DNA from: Akkermansia sp.
Lineage (GTDB): Bacteria; Verrucomicrobiota; Verrucomicrobiia; Verrucomicrobiales; Akkermansiaceae
Length of the DNA stretch: 64,000 bases
Assembly (NCBI GenBank): GCA_017517805.1
Contig: JAFWYD010000081.1
Span: 1-64,000 of the forward strand
Direction of reading: 5' to 3'
Shown: piece after piece, positions 18,692 through 25,770 of the stretch
How the letters are laid out: each line of letters starts with the position of its first letter
Numbering within the stretch: the stretch's first letter is position 1
The notes under the pieces: generated by a model
Told to the model about the DNA's origin: nothing
Seen by the model: the letters and a program-made list of their open reading frames with translations, nothing else
Databases searched by the model: none
Made by a program: the position numbers and the translations under genes

Positions 18692-19408
18692 ATGATACGG
18701 TTCACGCTATTCGGAGTACAAGTAAGCATCCACCCCACGCTGTGGCTGACGCTGGCATTTCTGGGGGGCGTATTCATGATATCGAGCATGGTGGAGCTTA
18801 TCAGCGTATTGTTGTTCATCCTGGCGGCTTTTGTGGTGTTGCTGGCGCATGAGATGGGGCATGCCCTGGTGGGGCGCTGGCTGGGTGGTGGGCGGCCCAG
18901 CGTATATCTGGCATGGCTGGGTGGGGATTGTACCAACGAACAGGCACGGCTGACGCGGATGCAGGGAGTTGTCATGACTGCAAGCGGCCCGCTGGCATCG
19001 CTACTGGTCGGGGTGCTGGCCTATGTGTTGTTCAGTCTGTATGTGGGGAGCTTCAAGCTGGGGTTTGCGTGTGCCTGCAGTTTTGCCCTTGGCTATCTGC
19101 CAGCCAATATTGCACTGGCGTTCCCGGCCTTGCCCGTATTCCTCTTTTTCTTCCTGATAGAAGTAAGCTGCTGGTGGACTGTTCTGAACCTGCTGCCGAT
19201 CTTTCCGCTGGATGGCGGGCAGATTATGCAGGGGCTCATGAACTCGCGCTGCCAGATGCATGCGATAAGTCTGGCTGCAGCAGTAGTGATGGCGACGGCA
19301 TCCGCGGTCATCGGCCTGTGGTTGCTTTCCATTTTTATGGTGCTTCTGGCTATGCTGAATTACAAATTCTACCAGGAGGAGAAGCACGGAGGTACTGATT
19401 TTCATTGA
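18692..19408 (+). CDS. Site-2-protease-like membrane metalloprotease (M50 family)
   Basis: The protein (238 aa) is mostly membrane helices. The zinc-binding HEMGHALVGRWLGG (HExxH) sits in a membrane helix, and the second M50 motif NLLPIFPLDGGQIMQG carries the Asp ligand. These place it among intramembrane site-2 proteases, which cut membrane-anchored regulators. No PDZ or CBS domain is attached, so it is a minimal form. Earlier in-frame ATGs exist, but the promoter position favours 18692. It is divergent from parE and just upstream of proS. The substrate is unknown. Confidence 0.85.
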   Translation: MIRFTLFGVQVSIHPTLWLTLAFLGGVFMISSMVELISVLLFILAAFVVLLAHEMGHALVGRWLGGGRPSVYLAWLGGDCTNEQARLTRMQGVVMTASGPLASLLVGVLAYVLFSLYVGSFKLGFACACSFALGYLPANIALAFPALPVFLFFFLIEVSCWWTVLNLLPIFPLDGGQIMQGLMNSRCQMHAISLAAAVVMATASAVIGLWLLSIFMVLLAMLNYKFYQEEKHGGTDFH

Positions 19409-19432
19409 CATTTCGCCCATAATTCATACAAT
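19405..19432 (+). promoter_or_regulatory. proS promoter, predicted leaderless
   Basis: Near-consensus -35 TTGACA (19405-19410), 16 bp, -10 TACAAT (19427-19432), 7 nt before the ATG. Confidence 0.65.
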
Positions 19433-19439
19433 CCCCGCC

Positions 19440-20960
19440 ATGGCTCAACAGAACGCAATTTCGCCCACACGCGCGCAAGACTTCCCTGAATGGTACCAGC
19501 AGGTAATCAAGGCTGCTGACCTCGCTGAAAATTCCGAGGTCCGCGGTTGCATGGTTATCAAACCCTGGGGCTATGCCATCTGGGAGCTCATTCAGCAGCA
19601 GCTCGATGCCGATTTCAAACGCACCGGCCACACCAATGCCTATTTCCCGATGCTCATCCCCGTCTCCTATCTGGAGAAGGAGGCCGAGCACGCCGAAGGC
19701 TTCGCTACGGAATGCGCCGTGGTTACTCACCACCGCCTGGAAGCAATCAAGGACCCGGAAACCGGCAGGACCCGCATGGTCCCCTCGGGCGAACTGACGG
19801 ATAAGTATGTCATCCGCCCCACGTCCGAGACGGTGATTGGTGCTGCGTTCTCCCGCTGGCTGGAATCCTACCGCGAGCTGCCCATCAAGGTGAACCAGTG
19901 GTGCAATGTGATGCGCTGGGAGATGCGCCCGCGTATCTTCCTGCGCACGGCCGAATTCCTGTGGCAGGAGGGACACACCGCCCACGAAACCCGCGAGGAG
20001 GCCGAGGAGGAAACCGCCCTCATGCACAAGGTGTATGAGGAATTCCAGCGCGATGTCCTGGCGGTGGATGTGATTCCCGGTGAAAAGACTGAGCACGAGC
20101 GTTTCCCCGGTGCTGTGCGTACTTTCACGGTGGAAGCCATGGTGCAGGACCGCAAGGCGATTCAGGCTGGCACCTCGCATTTCCTGGGGCAGAATTTCGC
20201 CAAGGCTCAGAATATTTCCTTTGCGGGCCGCAACAACGAGCGGCAGTTTGCCTGGACGACCTCCTGGGGTGTATCCACCCGCATGATTGGTACGCTGATT
20301 ATGGCTCATTCCGATGATGATGGCCTGGTGTGTCCTCCCCGCGTGGCTCCGAAGCAGATTGTGATTATCCCCGTGACCCCGAAGGCTGATACCCGGGAGG
20401 CCATCATTGCCCACTGCAACGAGCTGGCCGATAAGCTCAGCGCCTTGAGCTTCCACGGCATGCCGCTGCGTGTGCAGGTCGATACCCGCGACCTGAACGG
20501 TGGCACCAAGAAGTGGGAATGGATCAAGAAGGGTGTACCCGTGCGTGTGGAAATCGGGCCGCGTGACCTCGAGAAGGGGTCCGTGTGTCTCTGCCGCCGC
20601 GACCAGTCCAGCAACGAGAAGAGCTTTATCCCCGAAGCCGAGCTGGTTGAGAACGCTGTGAGCCTGCTGGAGGATATCCAGAACACGCTGCTGAAGCGCC
20701 AGCGCGATTTCCGCGATAGTCACATCCGCACCTGTTCCAGTCTGGAGGAACTCAAGGCTAACTTCAGCGGCGAGGGCGATGCCGACTGGCTTCTCTGCCC
20801 CTGGGATGGCTCTCCCGAGGAGGAGGAAACCCTTGCTAAGAGTCTGCGTATTTCCATCCGCTGCGTACCGCAGGGTGATATGGGATGCGGAGAAGAGGCT
20901 CCCTGTATCCTGACCGGGCGTCCGACAACGCGCCGCGTGCTCTGGGCTCGCAGCTATTGA
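19440..20960 (+). CDS. proS: Prolyl-tRNA synthetase, archaeal/eukaryotic-like type
   Basis: This class II synthetase (506 aa) charges tRNA-Pro. Class II motifs are visible: motif 2 around RWEMRPRIFLRTAEFLWQEG and motif 3 around SWGVSTRMIG. After the anticodon-binding domain the protein has a C-terminal extension with cysteines and ends in Tyr (LWARSY), the hallmark of the archaeal/eukaryotic-type ProRS rather than the longer bacterial type with an editing insertion. This type occurs in scattered bacterial lineages. The gene has its own promoter and a strong shared terminator downstream. Confidence 0.95.
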   Translation: MAQQNAISPTRAQDFPEWYQQVIKAADLAENSEVRGCMVIKPWGYAIWELIQQQLDADFKRTGHTNAYFPMLIPVSYLEKEAEHAEGFATECAVVTHHRLEAIKDPETGRTRMVPSGELTDKYVIRPTSETVIGAAFSRWLESYRELPIKVNQWCNVMRWEMRPRIFLRTAEFLWQEGHTAHETREEAEEETALMHKVYEEFQRDVLAVDVIPGEKTEHERFPGAVRTFTVEAMVQDRKAIQAGTSHFLGQNFAKAQNISFAGRNNERQFAWTTSWGVSTRMIGTLIMAHSDDDGLVCPPRVAPKQIVIIPVTPKADTREAIIAHCNELADKLSALSFHGMPLRVQVDTRDLNGGTKKWEWIKKGVPVRVEIGPRDLEKGSVCLCRRDQSSNEKSFIPEAELVENAVSLLEDIQNTLLKRQRDFRDSHIRTCSSLEELKANFSGEGDADWLLCPWDGSPEEEETLAKSLRISIRCVPQGDMGCGEEAPCILTGRPTTRRVLWARSY

Positions 20961-20987
20961 GCCTGTGCAGAAAATTGATTATCCAGC

Positions 20988-21018
20988 AAGCATGAGTCCG
21001 GATGATGGACTCATGCTT
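20988..21018. terminator. Bidirectional terminator between proS and the GT8 gene
   Basis: A perfect 12-bp stem (AAGCATGAGTCC with GGACTCATGCTT) with a 7-nt loop is followed by CTTTTCTT on the plus strand. It overlaps the stop codon of the convergent GT8 gene. Confidence 0.8.
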
Positions 21019-21979
21019 CTTTTCTTGTGAGCTTGCGTATGGCTGCAAGACCTTTTCCCAGCAAGTGCAGCAGGCTGGGGAAGGGAATGAGTGCCTTGAA
21101 TACGGTGTTCAGCAGACGCGCAACCGGTCTGGGCATGTAGGCCAGAGAGATGAGGGGGTAGGGGATTTCCCGCTTCCAGGGGGATTGCTGCCAGAGCAGG
21201 AAGAAGGCCGTTTCCATTTCATTCCTGGGTCCCGTCAGGATGTTGGGCTTGGTGGCTGCAAAGTGGATGATGGCGGGGTGCGCAAAGGCTTCTTCAGCCT
21301 CGGCACTTTCATTTTCCAGCTGGTTGGCAAAGAGAGGAATGACGTTGTAGCGCAACGGGAGGGAGAGGATATTGCCTCTGAAATAGGCGTTGAGGACATC
21401 CTGGTCCGGCCAGATGAGAGCTCTGGTGTGCTTTTCTGTCAGCTCAATGAGCCCGGCTGTGGCGTTCATGGCCCGCATGGCGTTCAGATCCATCAGCAGC
21501 TGGGAGGAATAGAAATACGGCGTTCCGTCGTCCGGCAGTTCGAATCGGGAAGGAAAGTTCCGTATATACTGGCCATACTCTTGCCGGTAATGCCCCAGTA
21601 CTTCCCATGGAGCTGCTGCCATGGGGTGGCCTTTCAGGTCTGAATAAAACAAATCGGAAAGGTCTTCGAGAACCTGAGTGTCGCAATCCAGGTAGAAAAT
21701 GCGGTCAATTTCAGCAGGAATAATCCGGGGTAGCAGGTAGCGATGGTAGATGGAGGTCGGGTAACGGGGACTCTGAGGGAGTCCGCGTAATTCTTCCTCC
21801 ACGTTGTACCATGTGAGATGCTTGAAATGACCACGCTCCACCAGCGCGCGGTCAACCCCGCTGTCGAGGATGTGGAAATGGTATTCCGTGCCAGGAGCGG
21901 CTGTTTGCACCATGGAGTGCAGGCAGAGGGCGAGGGGGACGGTGTAGGCCTTATCGGCGCTCAGGGCTACATGAATCAT
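21011..21979 (-). CDS. Glycosyltransferase family 8 protein
   Basis: The protein (322 aa) fits GT8 retaining glycosyltransferases: an N-terminal nucleotide-sugar segment (MIHVALSADKAYTVPLAL), the metal-binding DxD in RIFYLDCDTQVLEDL, FYSSQLLMDLNAMR, DQDVLNAYFRG and the late IIHFAATKPN (usually HF.G..KPW). The C-terminal 60 residues are basic and hydrophobic, compatible with membrane association. It probably adds a sugar to lipopolysaccharide or another surface glycan; donor and acceptor are unknown. The ATG at 21979 lies one base after the lnt stop, so the two are co-transcribed. Confidence 0.85.
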   Translation of the reverse strand: MIHVALSADKAYTVPLALCLHSMVQTAAPGTEYHFHILDSGVDRALVERGHFKHLTWYNVEEELRGLPQSPRYPTSIYHRYLLPRIIPAEIDRIFYLDCDTQVLEDLSDLFYSDLKGHPMAAAPWEVLGHYRQEYGQYIRNFPSRFELPDDGTPYFYSSQLLMDLNAMRAMNATAGLIELTEKHTRALIWPDQDVLNAYFRGNILSLPLRYNVIPLFANQLENESAEAEEAFAHPAIIHFAATKPNILTGPRNEMETAFFLLWQQSPWKREIPYPLISLAYMPRPVARLLNTVFKALIPFPSLLHLLGKGLAAIRKLTRKEA

Positions 21980-21980
21980 T

Positions 21981-23879
21981 TCAGGCGGCTTTCTTCTTGC
22001 TGCGGATGCTGGAGATGAGTGCCGGCAGGCTGAGAGCCGCCACCAGGACGGCACAGAGTACAACAGCCCAGTCACCCAGCAGCGCATAGAGGGTTACTTT
22101 GCCATTCTTATCCACAGGCAACACGGCGTAGCTGTGGCCTGCCAGGTGGGGGGAACCATCGGCTTTCTGCAGGGTATCGATGAAGGCTCCATTGGGGGCA
22201 ATGGCGCAGGTGTATCCCATGTTGGCCGCACGGACCATGGGGCGGCGCAGCTCAATGCAGCGGAAGGCCGCGTTGCGAGCCTGCTGCTCGCCGCAGCAGG
22301 AGTCGCGGAACCAGCCGTCGTTGGAGATGTTGACAATCACCTGGGGGCCTTTGCGCACATATTTGGTGAGCAGCCTGCCGACCGTATCCTCGTAGCAAAT
22401 GGCGGGAATGACACCAACCGTTTCATTTGTGCCAGGCACGGCCACCGGTATGGGATTGTCTCCTTTGCCGGGGTGAATTCCTTCGCCAACCTGGGTTCCG
22501 GTCAATTCACCGTACAATTTACCAATCCACTCGATTTCCTCGGTGAAGGGGATGTATTCGCCAAAGGGCATGAGGTGCTGTTTGGATACAGTCGAGATGG
22601 AATCGAATCCTCCCGGTATGATGGCCATGGAATTATGCATACCGCGAGCTGTGGCAGTATTCGGTTTATCTCCCGGTTCCCACAAGTTCTCGTCCACCCC
22701 GGCGAAGAGGATGAACTCCGGCCCGCCCATCTCCTTCACCTGCTTGCGGACGAGGGGAAGTCCCTGGTCAGCAAAGAAAGTATGGCAAGTGAAGTAGTCG
22801 GGGATCAGTTTGCCCGTGCCTGTATTGCGGTGAATCGGGCAGCCCATGGCGCTTTCCGGCCAGATGACCCATGCCGGGAGTTGCTGGGTAATGGCCAGCT
22901 CCGGGTTTTCCATGGCTTTGCGAATGGTATCTTGCTGCACCTCATTGAATGCCTGCCGGGTTTCGCGGAGGAATAAACCGTACAAATGCGGCTGAATGGG
23001 GCCTCCATCGATGCGTTCCCTCTGGTCTACGTTGAGCTGCACTCCCATGACCGGCAGTTGCAGCACATTGTCCTGCCGGAGCATCACCAGCGGGGAATAG
23101 GCCTTGGAAATGGCCAGCCCGCCGGCAAACATACCAAAGAGGATGACCACAACAGCATAGAAATCCCACGGGCGGCACCCTCTGCCTGTGTGGCGATACT
23201 GCAACCACGCCCGGCGGCTTGCTCCCCAGAGGATGACGGTTGCGGCCGTGGGGAAGAATGAGAGTGCCGCTGTGCCGATGTATTCTGCCCATTGGACGAG
23301 GGATAGGCCGTTATAGAGAGCCATTCCCATGCTGTTCCAGCTGAAGCCGATTGTACCATTGGCGCGCAGCCACTCGATACAGACCCACATGGCACCACAT
23401 CCCAGCGCGCATCGGACTGTGCTCTTCAAATCGCGGGAGGCCCATTCATCCCAGAGCTGGCGCTTGCGTGGGGCTTTCTGGTCCGCAGCATCTGGTGGCG
23501 GGGCTTCAAGAGCCGGGCGGAGCAGGGTGTTTGCCATACCCCCCCACAGACCAACCAGACACGAGTAGACCGTCATGAGCGGCAGGAAGGCTATACCCAG
23601 GAAGATTGGCTGCGGTATGTCAAAAACGTAACCGACGTTGTGAATCCACCAGAAGCTGACGCAGTACCACCCCATGCCGTAGAGCCAGCCGTATGCGGCT
23701 CCTCTCCAGAACCCGCTGCGGCCGTTCCACAGCACGCAGAGCAGGGGAAGCAGCCCGACCCAGACCAGATTCCCCAGGTCATACGGCGGAAATGCCAGCG
23801 CCATGAAGGCACCACCGCCCAGGCAGACAAGCGTGCTGATGATGCGCCTCTTCCTGTTGCTCTTTGTATCAGAGGTCAT
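21981..23879 (-). CDS. lnt: Apolipoprotein N-acyltransferase
   Basis: The inner-membrane enzyme (632 aa) adds the third acyl chain to lipoproteins. Several N-terminal membrane helices are followed by a nitrilase-like periplasmic domain with the catalytic triad: Glu in WVIWPESAMG, Lys in SKQHLMPFGEYIPF and Cys in PAICYEDTVG. The protein is about 120 residues longer than the E. coli enzyme. The extra length is mostly a charged loop (around residues 120-150) and insertions in the nitrilase part. This fits a genome that, within this window alone, encodes several lipoproteins. It overlaps the upstream membrane-protein gene by 11 bases. Confidence 0.93.
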   Translation of the reverse strand: MTSDTKSNRKRRIISTLVCLGGGAFMALAFPPYDLGNLVWVGLLPLLCVLWNGRSGFWRGAAYGWLYGMGWYCVSFWWIHNVGYVFDIPQPIFLGIAFLPLMTVYSCLVGLWGGMANTLLRPALEAPPPDAADQKAPRKRQLWDEWASRDLKSTVRCALGCGAMWVCIEWLRANGTIGFSWNSMGMALYNGLSLVQWAEYIGTAALSFFPTAATVILWGASRRAWLQYRHTGRGCRPWDFYAVVVILFGMFAGGLAISKAYSPLVMLRQDNVLQLPVMGVQLNVDQRERIDGGPIQPHLYGLFLRETRQAFNEVQQDTIRKAMENPELAITQQLPAWVIWPESAMGCPIHRNTGTGKLIPDYFTCHTFFADQGLPLVRKQVKEMGGPEFILFAGVDENLWEPGDKPNTATARGMHNSMAIIPGGFDSISTVSKQHLMPFGEYIPFTEEIEWIGKLYGELTGTQVGEGIHPGKGDNPIPVAVPGTNETVGVIPAICYEDTVGRLLTKYVRKGPQVIVNISNDGWFRDSCCGEQQARNAAFRCIELRRPMVRAANMGYTCAIAPNGAFIDTLQKADGSPHLAGHSYAVLPVDKNGKVTLYALLGDWAVVLCAVLVAALSLPALISSIRSKKKAA

Positions 23880-24450
23880 GGGGAAGAACGCTGAGGTATC
23901 CTAATTCCTGCCGGATCCCGTCTGTTGCAAGGTGCTCAACGTACACGCGCCAGAGGGGCTCTTTCGTGCTGACTTGGTGAAGCTTATAGAGTTCCGATGT
24001 CTGGAAGCCGTCTTCGAGGCGGACGATGGCTTCCTGGCCGTTGATTTTCATGTTGAAGTTTGGAGAAGTCGTGAAGCTGCCATTGGTATAGGCAAGGTTG
24101 ACCCGGTCGCCAATCTGGTGACCATTGGTATCACAGAAGCGAATTGAAATCGTTCCAGTGCCAGGAGCCTCGCTCAGCAATATCCGGCACTCAGGGTAGC
24201 AGTAGGCCCGCAGTTCCATGCGCTCGTCACCGGCGGAGGCTTTCCACCCGGCGCTGGCTTCAGCAATGACGACTTCACCGGATTTCCAGGGAAGGCGTGT
24301 ATATGCATTGCGCCATTCGGACTGGGGGGCCTTGTTGAGGGCGTACAGGAAATACCCCGCACCCGATACCAGAATGGCCAGACAGATACATGACCATATC
24401 ACCTCTGCAAACTTCCTGCTTTTGCCTTTCTCCACGTTTTTGCCTTGCAT
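23869..24450 (-). CDS. Single-pass membrane protein of unknown function
   Basis: I do not recognise this 193-aa protein. A short basic cytoplasmic N-terminus precedes one membrane helix (VIWSCICLAILVSGAGYFLYA). The remaining 145 residues should be periplasmic and beta-rich, with two nearby cysteines (AYCYPEC). The ATG at 24450 is preferred to the longer frame because of a plausible promoter and because it gives a cleaner N-terminus. It heads the group with lnt and GT8, so a role at the envelope is likely but unproven. Confidence 0.55.
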   Translation of the reverse strand: MQGKNVEKGKSRKFAEVIWSCICLAILVSGAGYFLYALNKAPQSEWRNAYTRLPWKSGEVVIAEASAGWKASAGDERMELRAYCYPECRILLSEAPGTGTISIRFCDTNGHQIGDRVNLAYTNGSFTTSPNFNMKINGQEAIVRLEDGFQTSELYKLHQVSTKEPLWRVYVEHLATDGIRQELGYLSVLPHDL

Positions 24451-24456
24451 GACCCT

Positions 24457-24485
24457 ATTTTGAACCGAAAAATGCCGCGTTGCAA
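24457..24485 (-). promoter_or_regulatory. Candidate promoter of the gene at 24450
   Basis: On the minus strand, -35 TTGCAA (24480-24485), 17 bp, weak -10 CAAAAT (24457-24462), 6 nt before the ATG. Confidence 0.35.
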
Positions 24486-24495
24486 TAAAAAAGGA

Positions 24496-24525
24496 TTGCA
24501 TTCTGTGAAAAATAGGTCATAAATA
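24496..24525 (+). promoter_or_regulatory. Candidate ferredoxin promoter
   Basis: -35 TTGCAT (24496-24501), 18 bp, -10 TAAATA (24520-24525). The ATG is 32 nt further on, so this transcript would have a normal leader. Confidence 0.35.
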
Positions 24526-24557
24526 TCTCTGGGTACAACCCCCGCAAATACACGACA

Positions 24558-24791
24558 ATGGCCGATATCGACGATAAGACTGAAAAGAATGTTCCTGGCA
24601 AGTTCTATGTTGACTGCAACTGCATCGACTGTGACCTTTGCCGCGAAACCGCCCCTGATTTCTTTGCCCGCGATGATGACGAGGGTCTTTCCTTCGTCTG
24701 CAAGCAGCCTGTGACCGATGATGAAGTTGCCCTCTGCACCGAGGCAATGGAAGGCTGCCCCGTGCAGGCCATCGGCGACGACGGCGAGTAA
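24558..24791 (+). CDS. Small 4Fe-4S ferredoxin
   Basis: The protein (77 aa) is acidic and has a single-cluster ferredoxin pattern: cysteines at CNCIDCDLC near the N-terminus and a final Cys-Pro (EGCPVQAIGD) near the C-terminus. The spacing matches monocluster ferredoxins of the Pyrococcus/Thermotoga type, where one cluster site is lost. It should carry electrons in the cytoplasm; the partner is unknown. A strong terminator follows 25 bases later, so it is probably a single-gene transcript. Confidence 0.9.
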   Translation: MADIDDKTEKNVPGKFYVDCNCIDCDLCRETAPDFFARDDDEGLSFVCKQPVTDDEVALCTEAMEGCPVQAIGDDGE

Positions 24792-24816
24792 AGATTAACA
24801 CTCATTCATCTTTTGG

Positions 24817-24847
24817 GGCAGCCCGGGATAATCCGGGCTGCCTCCTT
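24817..24847 (+). terminator. Intrinsic terminator after the ferredoxin gene
   Basis: A perfect 10-bp stem GGCAGCCCGG/CCGGGCTGCC with a 6-nt loop (GATAAT) is followed by TCCTTTTTCC. Confidence 0.85.
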
Positions 24848-24859
24848 TTTCCCTGCCCT

Positions 24860-25354
24860 ATGGCAGCGCCGCGCAAGAAGAAGGAAACGCAGGAGATACC
24901 GCTTGCTCCCATACCCCAGAGCAAGCCCAGGAAGCGTTTCTACATGCAGAAGATGCCGGATGGTGTGGGAGAGCGCGCGGTGCGCATCGATAGTTTTCGC
25001 AGCGGTGCCCGCGCACAGACAATGGCTGATTTCTTTGGCAGCAGCAATGTGCAGCGCCCAGACCGGAACCAGCGCAGCATGGAATACCTGCTGGGGGAGT
25101 TGCTCAGCGAATGGAATCTGGAGGAAGATACCATGGCCCCCGAGTTACTGGCTGAAGCCTGGGTAAAGGCGGTGGGACCCGCGCTGGCAGATGTATCATC
25201 CCTGTCCGGTGTAGCGCGCGGATATGCCCGAATCTCGGTGAAGCATCCCGCTGTGCGCTATGAAATCACGCGCCTGAAAACGCAGATTATCCGCGCCTTG
25301 AACCGCACACTCGGGCAGGGGTGTGTGAAGCAGTTGCAGCTCGTTTCCGTGTAG
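24860..25354 (+). CDS. DUF721 / DciA-like protein
   Basis: The protein (164 aa) has a basic, Pro-rich disordered N-terminus (about 55 residues) and a C-terminal DUF721-type domain (EAWVKAVGPALADVS, then SVKHPAVRYEI and LGQGCVKQLQLV). DUF721 proteins include DciA, the ancestral loader or operator of the replicative helicase DnaB in bacteria lacking DnaC. A replication role is therefore plausible, though not all DUF721 proteins have been tested. It lies right behind the ferredoxin terminator and no promoter stands out. Confidence 0.75.
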   Translation: MAAPRKKKETQEIPLAPIPQSKPRKRFYMQKMPDGVGERAVRIDSFRSGARAQTMADFFGSSNVQRPDRNQRSMEYLLGELLSEWNLEEDTMAPELLAEAWVKAVGPALADVSSLSGVARGYARISVKHPAVRYEITRLKTQIIRALNRTLGQGCVKQLQLVSV

Positions 25355-25362
25355 GAAACGAC

Positions 25363-25398
25363 TAAAAAAGAGCCACCCCACTTTGCCGGGTGGGGTGG
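25363..25398. terminator. Terminator between DUF721 and Sel1-like genes
   Basis: A 9-bp stem (25373-25381 with 25390-25398; CCACCCCAC/GTGGGGTGG) has a run of A at 25364-25369 on its left. On the minus strand this becomes a T-run after the hairpin, so it should end the Sel1-like/GH20 transcript. Confidence 0.75.
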
Positions 25399-25425
25399 TT
25401 GAAATAAATCGGGGATTGAGAATCC

Positions 25426-25770
25426 TTACCCTCTTGCCTGGTTCAGCATGCTCTCTGCCATGGCGTTACCCATGGCGGCTGCATGCTTCAGGGCGGTGAG
25501 TGCCTTGTCGGTGTCCTTTTCCATGAAACGGCCCTCAATCAGGCACATGGCCAGCACAAAGAGCGCTACGTGGTCTCCATTCTGAGCGGCAGATTCCAGG
25601 GAAACAAGGTCATTGCGAGTCTTAAGCTGGGCAAAGTAGACTCGGGCAAGCTGGTTCTGGGCTTCTGCATGGCCGGCAAAGGCCGCATTTCTGAGGTGCT
25701 GAGCACCCTCTGCCGCCTTGCCAGTCTTGAATGCCGCTGCTCCGGCTTCATATTCCTGCTGTGGATCCAT
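25426..25770 (-). CDS. Small Sel1/TPR-like repeat protein
   Basis: The protein (114 aa) contains about three short helical repeats with Sel1-type Ala/Gly spacing (AAFAGHAEAQNQLARVYF, then AAQNGDHVALFVLAMCLIEG and AAMGNAMAESMLNQA). Such repeats form a scaffold for protein contacts. No signal peptide is seen, so it should be cytoplasmic. The ATG at 25770 shares its A with the stop of the GH20 gene (TGATG), which means it is co-translated behind it. A GTG three bases earlier is an alternative. Its partner is unknown. Confidence 0.7.
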   Translation of the reverse strand: MDPQQEYEAGAAAFKTGKAAEGAQHLRNAAFAGHAEAQNQLARVYFAQLKTRNDLVSLESAAQNGDHVALFVLAMCLIEGRFMEKDTDKALTALKHAAAMGNAMAESMLNQARG